This document shows positions 46,144 through 55,642 of a stretch of 64,000 nt of DNA, piece after piece. The DNA comes from Nitrobacteraceae bacterium AZCC 2146 (GTDB taxonomy: Bacteria > Pseudomonadota > Alphaproteobacteria > Rhizobiales > Xanthobacteraceae). The stretch is taken from NCBI GenBank assembly GCA_036924855.1, contig JBAGRP010000001.1, positions 2,790,001 to 2,854,000 of the forward strand, in the 5' to 3' direction. The notes beneath the pieces were generated by a model. The model worked only from the letters and a program-made list of their open reading frames with translations, ran no database searches and was not told the origin of the DNA. Numbering within the stretch: the stretch's first letter is position 1; the number at the start of each line of letters is the position of its first letter. The position numbers and the translations under genes are program-made.

Positions 46144-47618
46144 TCATGAGGACGCAGCGGATGAGGCGCATGACAACCAGCGGATCGATGCAGGCCTTTC
46201 TGGTCCGCGCGATGTCGTTCACCGCGGTGACCGCACTGGCGCTCAATCCCGCGCTGACGCCGGTGCTGGCGGCAGACGCCCGCGCCACCGCGCCGTTGTC
46301 TGCCGACGGCCAGATGGGCGCGCGTTTCCTCGCCCTCGGCATCGGCAAATCCATCGTCATCGACCTGCCGCGCGACATCAAGGATGTGCTGGTGGCCGAC
46401 CCCAAGATCGCCAACGCGGTGGTGCGGTCGGCGCAGCGCGCCTACATCATCGGCGCCACCGTCGGCCAGACCAATATCGTGTTCTTCGACTCGACCGGCC
46501 AGCAGATCGCAGCCTATGACATCGCCGTCACCCGCGACCTCAACGGCGTCCGCGCCGCGCTGAAGCAGACGCTGCCCAATGCCGACATCCGGATCGAAGG
46601 CGTCGGCGACGGCGTCGTGCTGTCAGGTTCCGCATCGAGCCAGACGGAATCGCAGCAGGCCAATGATCTCGCCGCACGCCTCGTCGGCGGATCGGACAAG
46701 GTCGTCAACAGCATCTCAGTGCGCGGCCGCGACCAGGTCATGCTCAAGGTCACCGTGGCGGAAGTGCAACGCAACATCATCAAGCAGCTTGGCGTCGACC
46801 TTTCGGCGACAATGAGCTACGGCACTTCCGTGGTGAATTTCAACAACAGCAACCCGTTCACCGCAAACGGCAAGAATCTGGTGGAAGGCAACGCCCTCAA
46901 GGCGTCGTTCGGTACGACTCCGTCTGTCACGGCGACACTGAAGGCAATGGAAAACGCCGGCGTCATCCGAACGCTTGCCGAACCAAGTCTGACTGCGATC
47001 TCCGGCGAATCCGCCAACTTCCTGGCTGGCGGCGAATTCCCCGTTCCCGGCGGCAATACGTGCGATCCCACCACGCGCATTTGCACCACGCAGATTACTT
47101 TCAAGAAGTTCGGCATCTCGCTCGGATTTACTCCAGTTGTCCTCAGCGAAGGCCGCATCAGCATGCGTGTCGCGACTGAAGTCTCCGAACTATCTCAGGA
47201 AAATTCTGTAACGATCAGCGGGACTTCCATTCCGGCGATCAAAACCAATCGCGCCGATACTACGCTTGAGATTCCATCCGGCGGATCGATCGTGATGGCC
47301 GGCCTCATCAAGCAACAGACCAAGCAGGCCATCAGCGGTCTGCCCGGTATGGCGCAGTTGCCAGTGCTGGGAACGCTGTTCCGCAGCCGGGATTTCGTCA
47401 ACAACAACACCGAACTGATGGTGCTGGTGACGCCGTATATAGTCCGCGCTGTCGCGCAGAAGGACTTGTCGCGACCGGATGACGGATTCGCAGATGCATC
47501 CGATCCGCAGGCCGATCTGCTCGGCAACGTCAACCGCATCTACGGCGCACCGGGGCGGCCGGAGGACAAGAAATCCGGCAAGAATTATCGCGGCACCTAC
47601 GGCTTTATCACGGACTGA
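46140..47618 (+). CDS. cpaC: Flp pilus secretin CpaC
   Basis: 492-residue outer-membrane secretin (RcpA/CpaC). A signal peptide is followed by an N-terminal domain (VIDLPRDIKDVLVADPKIAN, about 75-95), a BON-like segment (GDGVVLSGSASS) and the secretin core. The core includes VRTLAEPSLTAISGESANFLAGGEFPVPG split over about 277-305 and the terminal GLPGMAQLPVLGTLFRS. It forms the channel for the pilus. Overlaps cpaB by ATGA. Confidence 0.94.
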   Translation: MIMRTQRMRRMTTSGSMQAFLVRAMSFTAVTALALNPALTPVLAADARATAPLSADGQMGARFLALGIGKSIVIDLPRDIKDVLVADPKIANAVVRSAQRAYIIGATVGQTNIVFFDSTGQQIAAYDIAVTRDLNGVRAALKQTLPNADIRIEGVGDGVVLSGSASSQTESQQANDLAARLVGGSDKVVNSISVRGRDQVMLKVTVAEVQRNIIKQLGVDLSATMSYGTSVVNFNNSNPFTANGKNLVEGNALKASFGTTPSVTATLKAMENAGVIRTLAEPSLTAISGESANFLAGGEFPVPGGNTCDPTTRICTTQITFKKFGISLGFTPVVLSEGRISMRVATEVSELSQENSVTISGTSIPAIKTNRADTTLEIPSGGSIVMAGLIKQQTKQAISGLPGMAQLPVLGTLFRSRDFVNNNTELMVLVTPYIVRAVAQKDLSRPDDGFADASDPQADLLGNVNRIYGAPGRPEDKKSGKNYRGTYGFITD

Positions 47619-47638
47619 GGCGGGACGAGGACAGAACG

Positions 47639-48385
47639 ATGACCATCAAGCAACCCGCCAGGTTCAACCGGCGCCTCCGCCTCGCGGTGGCGCTGTTGGG
47701 CGTATCGGTCGCCTCGATCAACCTGGGCGCATGCACCACCGACCGCGACGTGACGACGGCGAGCATTCCGGACGACTACCGGCTGCGTCATCCGATCGTG
47801 ATCCAGGAATCCAACCGCAGCGTGGAGATCTTCGTCGGTTCGCAGCGCGGCGGCTTGTCCGGTGCACAGCGCGCCGACGTAGCAGCGCTGGCGCAGACCT
47901 GGCTGCGCGACGGCACCGGCAGCATCATCGCCGAAGTCCCGACCGACACACCAAATGCGCGCGCCGCAGTGGATTCGATGCGTGAGGTTCAGTCGTTGCT
48001 GATCGCCAGCGGCATCCCGCCGCGCGGCATCGTGGTGCGCAACTATCGCCCGGCGGACCCGCGCCAGTTCGCCACGCTCCGCCTGACCTATCCGCGGATC
48101 GTCGCCGACGCCGGACCGTGCGGAACCTGGCCCGAAGACATCGGTCCCTCGATCAAGAACAAGAGCTATCTCGAGAACAAGGCGTACTACAATCTCGGCT
48201 GCGCGCAGCAACGCAACCTCGCCGCCATGGTTACCAACCCGTCGGATCTGGTTCAGCCGCGTCCGGAAGCGCCGGCCTACAACGCCCGCCGCACCTTCGC
48301 ACTCGACAAGTATCGCAAGGGCGAAAGCACTGCCACGGTCTATCCTGACGCGGATAAAACCAAAATAAGTAATGTGGGCCAATGA
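47639..48385 (+). CDS. cpaD: pilus assembly lipoprotein CpaD
   Basis: 248 residues. The signal peptide ends in a lipobox, NLGACTT (Cys about 31). The CpaD domain runs from RLRHPIVIQESNRSVEIFVG to GCAQQRNLAAMVTNPSDLVQPR, which is highly typical. It is thought to help secretin placement in the outer membrane. The stop overlaps cpaE (ATGA). Confidence 0.92.
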   Translation: MTIKQPARFNRRLRLAVALLGVSVASINLGACTTDRDVTTASIPDDYRLRHPIVIQESNRSVEIFVGSQRGGLSGAQRADVAALAQTWLRDGTGSIIAEVPTDTPNARAAVDSMREVQSLLIASGIPPRGIVVRNYRPADPRQFATLRLTYPRIVADAGPCGTWPEDIGPSIKNKSYLENKAYYNLGCAQQRNLAAMVTNPSDLVQPRPEAPAYNARRTFALDKYRKGESTATVYPDADKTKISNVGQ

Positions 48386-49656
48386 TCAGCTACGCACAGA
48401 AGACCGCAGACGAACAACCCGCCGCCGCGCCAACCGCAGCCGTGGCGGACGAGCATATCGCGCCGGCACCGCGGGTGTCGGTGCAGGCGTTTTGCGAAAC
48501 GGTGGAAACCGCGGCCGCCGTCCAGGCAGCCGGTGAAGACCGCCGGCTGGGCAAGGCCCATCTCAAGATCCAGATGGGCGGCATGGCCGCCGCCACCGAA
48601 GCCTACCGCTCGGCACCGACGCCGAACGTCATCATTCTGGAAACCGACCCGCGCACCGACATCCTTGCCGGCCTCGATCAGCTCGCCACGGTCTGCGACG
48701 CCGGCACCCGGGTCGTGGTGATCGGCAAGGTCAACGATGTCACGCTGTACCGCGAGCTGGTTCGCCGTGGCGTCAGCGATTATGTCATCGCGCCGGTCGT
48801 CACCATCGACGTGGTGCGTTCGATCTGCGGACTGTTCTCGGCGCCCGAGGCCAAGGCGGTCGGCCGCATCATCGCCGTGGTCGGCGCCAAGGGCGGCGTC
48901 GGTGCATCGACCGTCGCGCACAACGTCGCCTGGGCGATCGCCCGCGACCTCGCGCTGGATTCCGTCGTCGCCGATCTCGATCTGGCGTTCGGCACCGCTG
49001 GCCTCGATTACAACCAGGATCCGCCGCAGGGCATCGCCGACGCGGTGTTTTCGCCGGACCGTGTCGATACCGCCTTCATCGACCGCCTGCTGTCGAAGTG
49101 CACCGACCATCTCAGCCTGCTGGCGGCACCGGCGACGCTGGAGCGGGTCTACGACTTCGGCGCGGAAGCGTTCGATTCGATCTTCGACACCCTGCGTTCC
49201 ACCATGCCGTGCATCGTGCTCGACGTTCCGCATCAATGGTCCGGCTGGACCAAGCGGGCGCTGATCGGCGCCGACGACATTCTGGTCGTCGCGGCACCCG
49301 ACCTCGCCAATCTGCGCAACACCAAGAACATGTACGATCTGATCAAGGCGTCGCGGCCCAACGACCGCGCTCCGCTTTATTGCCTCAACCAGGTCGGGGT
49401 GCCGAAGCGGCCGGAAATCAGCGCGAGCGAATTCGCCAAGGCGATCGAAAGCCCGCCGATTGCGACGATCCCGTTCGATCCGCAGATGTTCGGCTCGGCC
49501 GCCAACAACGGCCAGATGATCGCGGAAATCGCCGCCAGCCATCGCACCACCGAAATCTTTCTGCAGATCGCGCAGCGGCTGACCGGCCGCGGCGAAACCA
49601 AGAAGCCACGGGGCTCGTTCCTGTCGCCATTCCTCGAGAAGTTGCGGTCGAAGTAA
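48382..49656 (+). CDS. cpaE: pilus assembly ATPase CpaE (MinD/ParA-like)
   Basis: 424 residues. The N-terminal 150 resemble a degenerate receiver domain (VIILETDPRTDILAGLDQLATVC). The rest is a MinD-like ATPase with a deviant Walker A, GAKGGVGASTVAHNVAW (about 170-187). In Caulobacter CpaE places the pilus machine at the cell pole. Located between cpaD and cpaF with 4-bp overlap and about 20-bp spacing respectively. Confidence 0.93.
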   Translation: MISYAQKTADEQPAAAPTAAVADEHIAPAPRVSVQAFCETVETAAAVQAAGEDRRLGKAHLKIQMGGMAAATEAYRSAPTPNVIILETDPRTDILAGLDQLATVCDAGTRVVVIGKVNDVTLYRELVRRGVSDYVIAPVVTIDVVRSICGLFSAPEAKAVGRIIAVVGAKGGVGASTVAHNVAWAIARDLALDSVVADLDLAFGTAGLDYNQDPPQGIADAVFSPDRVDTAFIDRLLSKCTDHLSLLAAPATLERVYDFGAEAFDSIFDTLRSTMPCIVLDVPHQWSGWTKRALIGADDILVVAAPDLANLRNTKNMYDLIKASRPNDRAPLYCLNQVGVPKRPEISASEFAKAIESPPIATIPFDPQMFGSAANNGQMIAEIAASHRTTEIFLQIAQRLTGRGETKKPRGSFLSPFLEKLRSK

Positions 49657-49677
49657 GACACCGCCTGGAGCGTCGTC

Positions 49678-51129
49678 GTGTTTGGTAAGCGTAGCGGAGC
49701 CGATACAGAAACAAGGGCCTTGAAGCCCATTGCGCCGGAGCCAACTCCCGGCGCGATGAGCGTGAGCGCGCCGCCGACGGTCTCCTCACCGCCGCTGGCA
49801 CCGGCCCGCTCGGCACCGCCGCCCCAGATCGCGGAGCGACGCTCGGAAAACTACTATCAGGTCAAGGCGACGATCTTTGGCGCACTGATCGAGGCGATCG
49901 ATCTGGCGCAGCTCGCCAAGCTTGATGGCGAGTCCGCGCGCGAGGAAATTCGCGACATCGTCAACGAGATCATCGCGATCAAGAATATCGTGATGTCGAT
50001 CGCCGAGCAGGAGGAGCTGCTCGACGACATCTGCAACGACGTGCTCGGCTATGGCCCGCTGGAGCCGCTGCTGTCGCGCGACGACATCTCCGACATCATG
50101 GTCAACGGTGCCGGCACGGTGTTCATCGAAGTCGCCGGCCGGATCCAGAAGACCGGCATCCGCTTCCGCGACAACCAGCAGCTGCTCAACATCTGCCAGC
50201 GCATCGTCAGCCAGGTCGGCCGCCGCGTCGATGAATCCTCGCCGATCTGCGACGCCCGCCTCGCCGACGGTTCGCGCGTCAACGCCATCGTGCCGCCACT
50301 GGCGATCGATGGTCCCGCGCTCACCATTCGCAAGTTCAAGAAGGACAAGCTGACGCTCGACCAGTTGGTCAAGTTCGGTGCGATCTCGCCGGAAGGCGCG
50401 GAGATCCTGCAGATCATCGGTCGCTGCCGCGCCAACGTCCTGATCTCCGGCGGCACCGGCTCCGGCAAGACGACCTTGCTGAACTGTCTGACGCAATACA
50501 TCGACGACGACGAGCGCATCATCACCTGCGAAGACGCCGCCGAACTTCAGCTGCAGCAGCCGCATGTGGTGCGCCTGGAAACCCGCCCGCCCAACATCGA
50601 GGGCGAAGGCCAGGTCACCATGCGCGAGCTGGTACGAAACTGCCTGCGTATGCGTCCCGAGCGGATCATCGTCGGCGAAGTCCGCGGACCGGAAGCCTTC
50701 GATCTGTTGCAGGCGATGAACACCGGCCATGACGGATCGATGGGAACGCTGCACGCCAACAATCCGCGCGAAGCGCTGTCACGCTGCGAATCGATGATCA
50801 CGATGGGCGGCTTCTCGCTGCCGTCGCGCACCATCCGCGAAATGATCTGCGCCTCGATCGACGTCGTGGTGCAGGCCGCACGTTTGCGCGACGGCTCGCG
50901 CCGCATCACCCACATCACCGAGGTGATGGGCATGGAAGGCGACACCATCATCACCCAGGACCTGTTCATCTACGACATGATCGGGGAAGACACCAACGGC
51001 AACATCATCGGCCGGCATCGTTCGACCGGCATCGGCCGGCCGCGGTTCTGGGATCGTGCGCGCTACTACGGCGAAGAGAAACGACTGGCGGCCGCGCTCG
51101 ATGCTGCTGAAGTGGCCGCGATAAACTGA
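49678..51129 (+). CDS. cpaF: pilus assembly/secretion ATPase CpaF (TadA)
   Basis: 483-residue hexameric secretion ATPase of the VirB11/PilT class. Walker A is [12 protein letters not shown] (about residues 258-269), and the His/Walker B region is [33 protein letters not shown], split over about 324-357. It powers pilin polymerisation. The start is GTG at 49678. The N-terminal 60 residues are Pro/Ser-rich and low in complexity. Confidence 0.95.
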   Translation: MFGKRSGADTETRALKPIAPEPTPGAMSVSAPPTVSSPPLAPARSAPPPQIAERRSENYYQVKATIFGALIEAIDLAQLAKLDGESAREEIRDIVNEIIAIKNIVMSIAEQEELLDDICNDVLGYGPLEPLLSRDDISDIMVNGAGTVFIEVAGRIQKTGIRFRDNQQLLNICQRIVSQVGRRVDESSPICDARLADGSRVNAIVPPLAIDGPALTIRKFKKDKLTLDQLVKFGAISPEGAEILQIIGRCRANVLISGGTGSGKTTLLNCLTQYIDDDERIITCEDAAELQLQQPHVVRLETRPPNIEGEGQVTMRELVRNCLRMRPERIIVGEVRGPEAFDLLQAMNTGHDGSMGTLHANNPREALSRCESMITMGGFSLPSRTIREMICASIDVVVQAARLRDGSRRITHITEVMGMEGDTIITQDLFIYDMIGEDTNGNIIGRHRSTGIGRPRFWDRARYYGEEKRLAAALDAAEVAAIN

Positions 51130-51139
51130 GGAGCGACCG

Positions 51140-52114
51140 ATGAGCATGCAGGCGCTCGCCATGGCCTTTCTCGCCTTCACCGCGGTTGGCGGGCTGGCCT
51201 GGGTCTTCATCTATCCGTCGCTGTCCGGCGAAAATAAAGCCGCGCAGCGCCGTGCCACGGTGTCGCGTTCGGAGCCGGTCGTCCGGCAGACCGACCGAGC
51301 GCAGCGCTCCCGGCGCGAACAGGTCGAAGGCTCGTTGAAGGAAGTCGAGGCGCGCCGCCAGAAGGCCAAGAAGGTCGCGCTCGGCATCCGGATTTCTCAG
51401 GCCGGCCTGAACTGGACCACCAAGAAATTCATGGTGGTCTCCGGCATTCTTGGCGCCAGCAGTTTCCTGATCACAATGGTGATGGGTGGCGGCCTGCTCG
51501 CTGCCGGCGGCCTTGCCGTCGCCACCGGCTTCGGCCTGCCGCGCTGGATACTGAATTTCCTGAAGAAGCGCCGCGAGCAGGCGTTTCTCCGTGCCCTGCC
51601 CGACGCGGTCGATGTGATCGTGCGCGGCATCAAGGCCGGCCTGCCGCTGTTCGACTCCATCAAGGTGGTGGCGGCCGACGCGACAGAGCCGCTGAAGAGC
51701 GAATTCCTCGCCATCATCGAAACCCAGACCATCGGCATGCCGCTCGGCGACGCCTGCGCGCGGCTCTATGAGCGCATGCCGGTACCGGAAGCGAACTTCT
51801 TCGGCATCGTGGTGGCTATCCAGCAGAAGTCCGGCGGCAACCTCTCGGAGGCCCTCGGCAATCTTTCCAAGGTGCTGCGCGACCGCAAGAAAATGGCCGA
51901 GAAGATCCAGGCGATGTCGATGGAAGCCAAGGCGTCCGCCGGCATCATCGGTTCGCTGCCGCCGATCGTCATGGTGCTCGTCTATCTCAGCACGCCCGAC
52001 TACATATCGCTGCTATGGACCGAACCGACCGGCCGACTGATGCTAGCCGGCAGTGCGTTATGGATGTCCGCGGGCATCTTCGTCATGAAGAAAATGATCA
52101 ACTTCGACTTCTGA
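51140..52114 (+). CDS. tadB: type II secretion F family platform protein TadB
   Basis: 324-residue inner-membrane protein. One helix is at the N terminus, two are near residues 95-140, and one or two lie at the C terminus. The GspF core has FLRALPDAVDVIVRGIKAGLPL and PEANFFGIVVAIQQKSGGNLSEALGNLS, each split in the family pattern. It forms the assembly platform with TadC and CpaF. It follows cpaF after 10 bp. Confidence 0.93.
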   Translation: MSMQALAMAFLAFTAVGGLAWVFIYPSLSGENKAAQRRATVSRSEPVVRQTDRAQRSRREQVEGSLKEVEARRQKAKKVALGIRISQAGLNWTTKKFMVVSGILGASSFLITMVMGGGLLAAGGLAVATGFGLPRWILNFLKKRREQAFLRALPDAVDVIVRGIKAGLPLFDSIKVVAADATEPLKSEFLAIIETQTIGMPLGDACARLYERMPVPEANFFGIVVAIQQKSGGNLSEALGNLSKVLRDRKKMAEKIQAMSMEAKASAGIIGSLPPIVMVLVYLSTPDYISLLWTEPTGRLMLAGSALWMSAGIFVMKKMINFDF

Positions 52115-52123
52115 TGGTGCCGC

Positions 52124-53098
52124 ATGCTTGATATCCTGCTCGCGAAATTTCACGACGCCAAGTTCATGACGCTGGCGCTGGCGGCGATCGCGGTCACCGC
52201 CACGGTGTACAGCCTGCTGACGCCGCTGTTCGCCGGCAATGGCCTGGCCAAGCGCATGAAGGCCGTCGCCAGCGAGCGGGAGCGGATCCGGGCGCGCGAG
52301 CGCGACCGTCTTGCCAAGAACGACCGGGTGTCGCTGCGGCAATCGCCGAAGCAGCTGATCTCGAAGGTCGTGACTGACTTCAACCTTGGAAAATGGCTGG
52401 CGCAGGAAGCCGCGCTCGACAAGCTGGTGATGGCCGGCTACCGCGGCCAGGCGCCCTACATCACCTTCCTGTTCTTTCGCGCGCTGGTGCCGATCGTCTT
52501 CCTGATATTCTCCATAGTCTACGTATTCGTGATCTCGCACCTGGAGCAGTCGATGCCGATCAAGATCGGCATCTGCCTCGTCGCGACCTATCTCGGCATG
52601 CAGGCGCCAATGATCTTCCTGAAGAACGCCATCGGCAAGCGCCAGCTTTCGATCCGGCGCGCGTTTCCGGACGCACTCGATCTGCTGCTGATCTGCATCG
52701 AATCCGGCATGTCGATCGAAGTGGCGTTTCGCAGGGTCAGCATCGAGATCGGCTCGCAGTCGGTGGCGCTGGCGGAGGAATTCACCTTGACCACTGCCGA
52801 GCTGTCCTATCTGCAGGACCGCAAGGTGGCGTATGAAAATCTCGCCAAGCGTACCGGGCTCGAGGGCGTGAAATCGGTCTGCCTGGCGCTGATGCAGTCG
52901 GAGCGCTACGGCACCCCGCTCGGCCAGAGCCTGCGCGTGATGGCGCAGGAAAACCGCGACATGCGCATGAATGAAGCCGAGAAGAAGGCCGCGGCCTTGC
53001 CGCCGAAGCTGACGGTGCCGATGATCCTGTTCTTCCTGCCGGTGCTGTTCGTCGTCATTCTCGGCCCGACCGGCATCAAGGTCGCCGCGATGCAGTGA
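52124..53098 (+). CDS. tadC: type II secretion F family platform protein TadC
   Basis: 324-residue partner of TadB with the same topology. RRAFPDALDLLLICIESGMS (about 181-200) and RYGTPLGQSLRVMAQENRDMR mark the GspF domain. Final hydrophobic helices end in PTGIKVAAMQ. It is the last gene of the rightward pilus operon; a palindromic repeat follows. Confidence 0.93.
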   Translation: MLDILLAKFHDAKFMTLALAAIAVTATVYSLLTPLFAGNGLAKRMKAVASERERIRARERDRLAKNDRVSLRQSPKQLISKVVTDFNLGKWLAQEAALDKLVMAGYRGQAPYITFLFFRALVPIVFLIFSIVYVFVISHLEQSMPIKIGICLVATYLGMQAPMIFLKNAIGKRQLSIRRAFPDALDLLLICIESGMSIEVAFRRVSIEIGSQSVALAEEFTLTTAELSYLQDRKVAYENLAKRTGLEGVKSVCLALMQSERYGTPLGQSLRVMAQENRDMRMNEAEKKAAALPPKLTVPMILFFLPVLFVVILGPTGIKVAAMQ

Positions 53099-53143
53099 GC
53101 ATTCCCTCTCCCCTTGTGGAAGAGGGCGCCTGAGCACTCACTT

Positions 53144-53256
53144 GTCATTGCGAGGAGCACTTGCGACGAAGCAATCCAGTCTTCGCTTGCGGCTTCTGGA
53201 TTGCTTCGCTCTAGCAAAGTTGGCAAGAACCAACTTTGCTAGAGCTCGCAATGACG
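53144..53256. repeat. palindromic intergenic repeat, GTCATTGCGAG family (tadC-tadD gap)
   Basis: Ends GTCATTGCGAG and CTCGCAATGAC. Arms are GAAGCAATCCAG (53168-53179) and CTGGATTGCTTC (53196-53207). A second hairpin, CTAGCAAAGTTGG/CCAACTTTGCTAG, lies at 53211-53242. It lies between the convergent tadC and tadD, where it may limit read-through. Confidence 0.85.
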
Positions 53257-53312
53257 TTGCAACGCTTCGCCGCAACATTCGCCGGGACGACACGTGGAGA
53301 AGCGGTGCTGGC

Positions 53313-54116
53313 TTACGACCGTCCGCGCGCGTCGTCGCCTTGCGCGCCGAGCGGCGGGCCGTCCTTGCGGCTGAGCATCTGCTTGAGATAGGCGACGTTG
53401 GCCGCGGCCTCGTCGGCCGGCAGATCGGCCCTGACGATGGTTTCGGCCTCGGCGAAGCGGCCCTGCAGGCCGACCACCAGTCCGAGGTTCTGCCGGACGC
53501 GCGGGTCGGCATTGCCGCTGCCGTAAGCCTGGCGCAGCGTCGACTCGGCTTTCGGCAAATCCTTCGAGAGCATGTAGGACAGGCCGAGATTGGACAGCAC
53601 CGACGGCTCGTCGGGGCGAAGCTTCAGGGCGCTGGCATAATAGCGGCGGGCTTCATCGTGACGGCTCATCTGGTCGAGCACCGCGCCCTGCACCGAGAGA
53701 ATGCGCCAATCCGGATTAGCCGGCGTATGCGCGGTACTGAGGATCTCGAAGGCGCGCTGGAAACTGCCGGTGTCGGCGAGCGCGCGGCCATAGCCGGCGA
53801 GCAGCGCCTTGTTGCCGGGATTGTTCAGAGTGGCCTGTTCGAACACCGCGACGGCCTGGGCGCGCTGTCCGCTGGTGCGCAGCGCCTGGCCGTAGCGCAA
53901 CGCCGCCTCGGCATCCCTTGGATTGGCGCGATAACGCTCGCCATAGGCCTCCACCGCGCGGGCCGGGTCCGCTTCGGCTGGCCGTTCAGTTTTGTCGCCG
54001 ATGGAACCGGTGATGTCGGACATGCCCGCGGTCTTGCAGCCGGCAAGACCTACGGCCAGAATCGCCGTCACGGCCGCGGTCGTGAAAAGCCGGGCAAGAC
54101 AAGAGGGCTGACGCAT
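53313..54116 (-). CDS. tadD: TPR lipoprotein TadD
   Basis: 267 residues. The signal peptide ends in the lipobox VGLAGCK (Cys about 27), followed by about five TPR motifs (from AVEAYGERYRANPRDAEAAL through VLSNLGLSYMLSKDLPKAE to QNLGLVVGLQGRFAEAE). The family helps pilus biogenesis at the outer membrane. Start ATG 54116; an ATG five codons earlier is in frame. Convergent with tadC. Confidence 0.9.
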   Translation of the reverse strand: MRQPSCLARLFTTAAVTAILAVGLAGCKTAGMSDITGSIGDKTERPAEADPARAVEAYGERYRANPRDAEAALRYGQALRTSGQRAQAVAVFEQATLNNPGNKALLAGYGRALADTGSFQRAFEILSTAHTPANPDWRILSVQGAVLDQMSRHDEARRYYASALKLRPDEPSVLSNLGLSYMLSKDLPKAESTLRQAYGSGNADPRVRQNLGLVVGLQGRFAEAETIVRADLPADEAAANVAYLKQMLSRKDGPPLGAQGDDARGRS

Positions 54117-54259
54117 GGCACGTTGACTCAACAGTGGGGCGAACGGACGAGCCGAATGCCCTCAGCAATAATGCGTTAACCCTAATGGCTGGTTAATCGG
54201 CCTGTCCTGCGCCATACCCTGCACGCCCCACCGCCCTGCCCCTTCGCGAGACCCATCTG

Positions 54260-55642
54260 ATGCCATCCGTCTTCGAGACCGCCTCGGCCACATCGGCCAT
54301 TCCGATCAGCTTCGCCACCAAGACCACCTGGCCCGCGATCAGCGCCGCGCTCCCCGCGCCGGCGCAGGCCTTCGCCGCGGCGAATGGCTTTGCCGCCAAG
54401 CCCGGCGCCTGCCTGACGCTGCCCGGGGCGGATGGCACGATCGCCCATGTGATCTTCGGGCTCGAAGACGAGGGGGCAAAATCCCGCGACCTGTTCCGGC
54501 CCGGGCAACTGCCCGGCCTGCTGCCGCCCGGCGTCTACCGCTTTGCCAATGCGCCGCACGACACCCGGCTGGCGGCGCTGGCCTTCGCGCTCGGCAGCTA
54601 CCGCTTCAGCCGCTATCGCAACAACGACGTGCCGACCGCCCGACTGGTGCCGCCGGACGGCGTCGACATCGCCGATATCGAACGGATGGCCGAAGCCGCG
54701 GCACTGGCGCGCGACCTCATCAACACGCCGTCCAACGACATGGGGCCGGAACAGCTGGCGCAGGCGGCAAAGGATCTCGCGGCGCGGTTCGGCGCCAGCT
54801 TCAACTGCATCATCGGCGACGACCTCGTGCAGCAGGATTTTCCGCTGATCCACGCCGTGGGCATGGCCTCTCCCCGCGCGCCGCGGCTGATCGACTTTTC
54901 CTGGGGCGATCCCGCCCATCCCAAGGTGACCTTGGTCGGCAAGGGCGTCTGCTTCGACACCGGCGGGCTCGACCTCAAGCCGTCGAGCGGCATGCTGATC
55001 ATGAAGAAGGACATGGGCGGCGCCGCCAATGTGCTGGCGCTGGCGCTGATGGTGATGGACGCGGGACTGAAGGTGCGGCTGCGCGTGCTGATCCCGGCGG
55101 TGGAGAACGCGGTCGCCGGCAACGCGTTCCGGCCGCTCGACATCTTCAAGTCGCGCAAAGGGCCAACGGTGGAAATCGGCAACACCGACGCCGAAGGCCG
55201 GCTGGTGCTGGCCGATGCGCTCGCTTATGCCGACGAGGAGACGCCGGACCTGCTGGTCGACTTGGGCACGCTGACCGGAGCCGCGCGCGTTGCGCTCGGC
55301 CCCGACCTGCCGCCCTACTACACCAACGACGAGACGCTCGCGCTCGACATCGCACGCTGCGCCAAAGAGCAGAACGATCCGCTGTGGCGGCTGCCGCTGT
55401 GGGCGCCCTACGACGCCTGGCTGGACTCCAAGGTCGCCAACATCAACAACGCGCCGTCCGGCGGCTTTGCCGGCTCGATCACCTGCGCGCTGTTCCTGCA
55501 GCGCTTCGTGGAATCCGCCAAAAGCTGGCTGCATGTCGACATCTACGGCTGGACCCCCTCCGCCAAGCCGGCGCGGCCCGAAGGCGGCGAATGCCAGGCG
55601 GCGCGGGCGATCTACAAGCTGCTGAGCGAACGCTATGCATGA
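54260..55642 (+). CDS. leucyl aminopeptidase family protein (M17)
   Basis: 460-residue cytosolic metallo-aminopeptidase. The two-metal site motifs are GKGVCFDTGGLDLKPSSGM (about 231-249), KKDMGGAANV and NTDAEGRLVLADAL (about 309-322), as in PepA. It is shorter than PepA and has a different N-terminal domain, matching the alphaproteobacterial M17 branch. Its end overlaps the start of an NlpC/P60 hydrolase by 8 bp, suggesting joint use in peptide or murein-peptide recycling. Confidence 0.92.
   Translation: MPSVFETASATSAIPISFATKTTWPAISAALPAPAQAFAAANGFAAKPGACLTLPGADGTIAHVIFGLEDEGAKSRDLFRPGQLPGLLPPGVYRFANAPHDTRLAALAFALGSYRFSRYRNNDVPTARLVPPDGVDIADIERMAEAAALARDLINTPSNDMGPEQLAQAAKDLAARFGASFNCIIGDDLVQQDFPLIHAVGMASPRAPRLIDFSWGDPAHPKVTLVGKGVCFDTGGLDLKPSSGMLIMKKDMGGAANVLALALMVMDAGLKVRLRVLIPAVENAVAGNAFRPLDIFKSRKGPTVEIGNTDAEGRLVLADALAYADEETPDLLVDLGTLTGAARVALGPDLPPYYTNDETLALDIARCAKEQNDPLWRLPLWAPYDAWLDSKVANINNAPSGGFAGSITCALFLQRFVESAKSWLHVDIYGWTPSAKPARPEGGECQAARAIYKLLSERYA

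Noticed and set aside
54160..54200. CtrA box at TTAACC...GGTTAA upstream of the aminopeptidase
   Set aside because: The two TTAA half-sites are 13 bases apart rather than 7.
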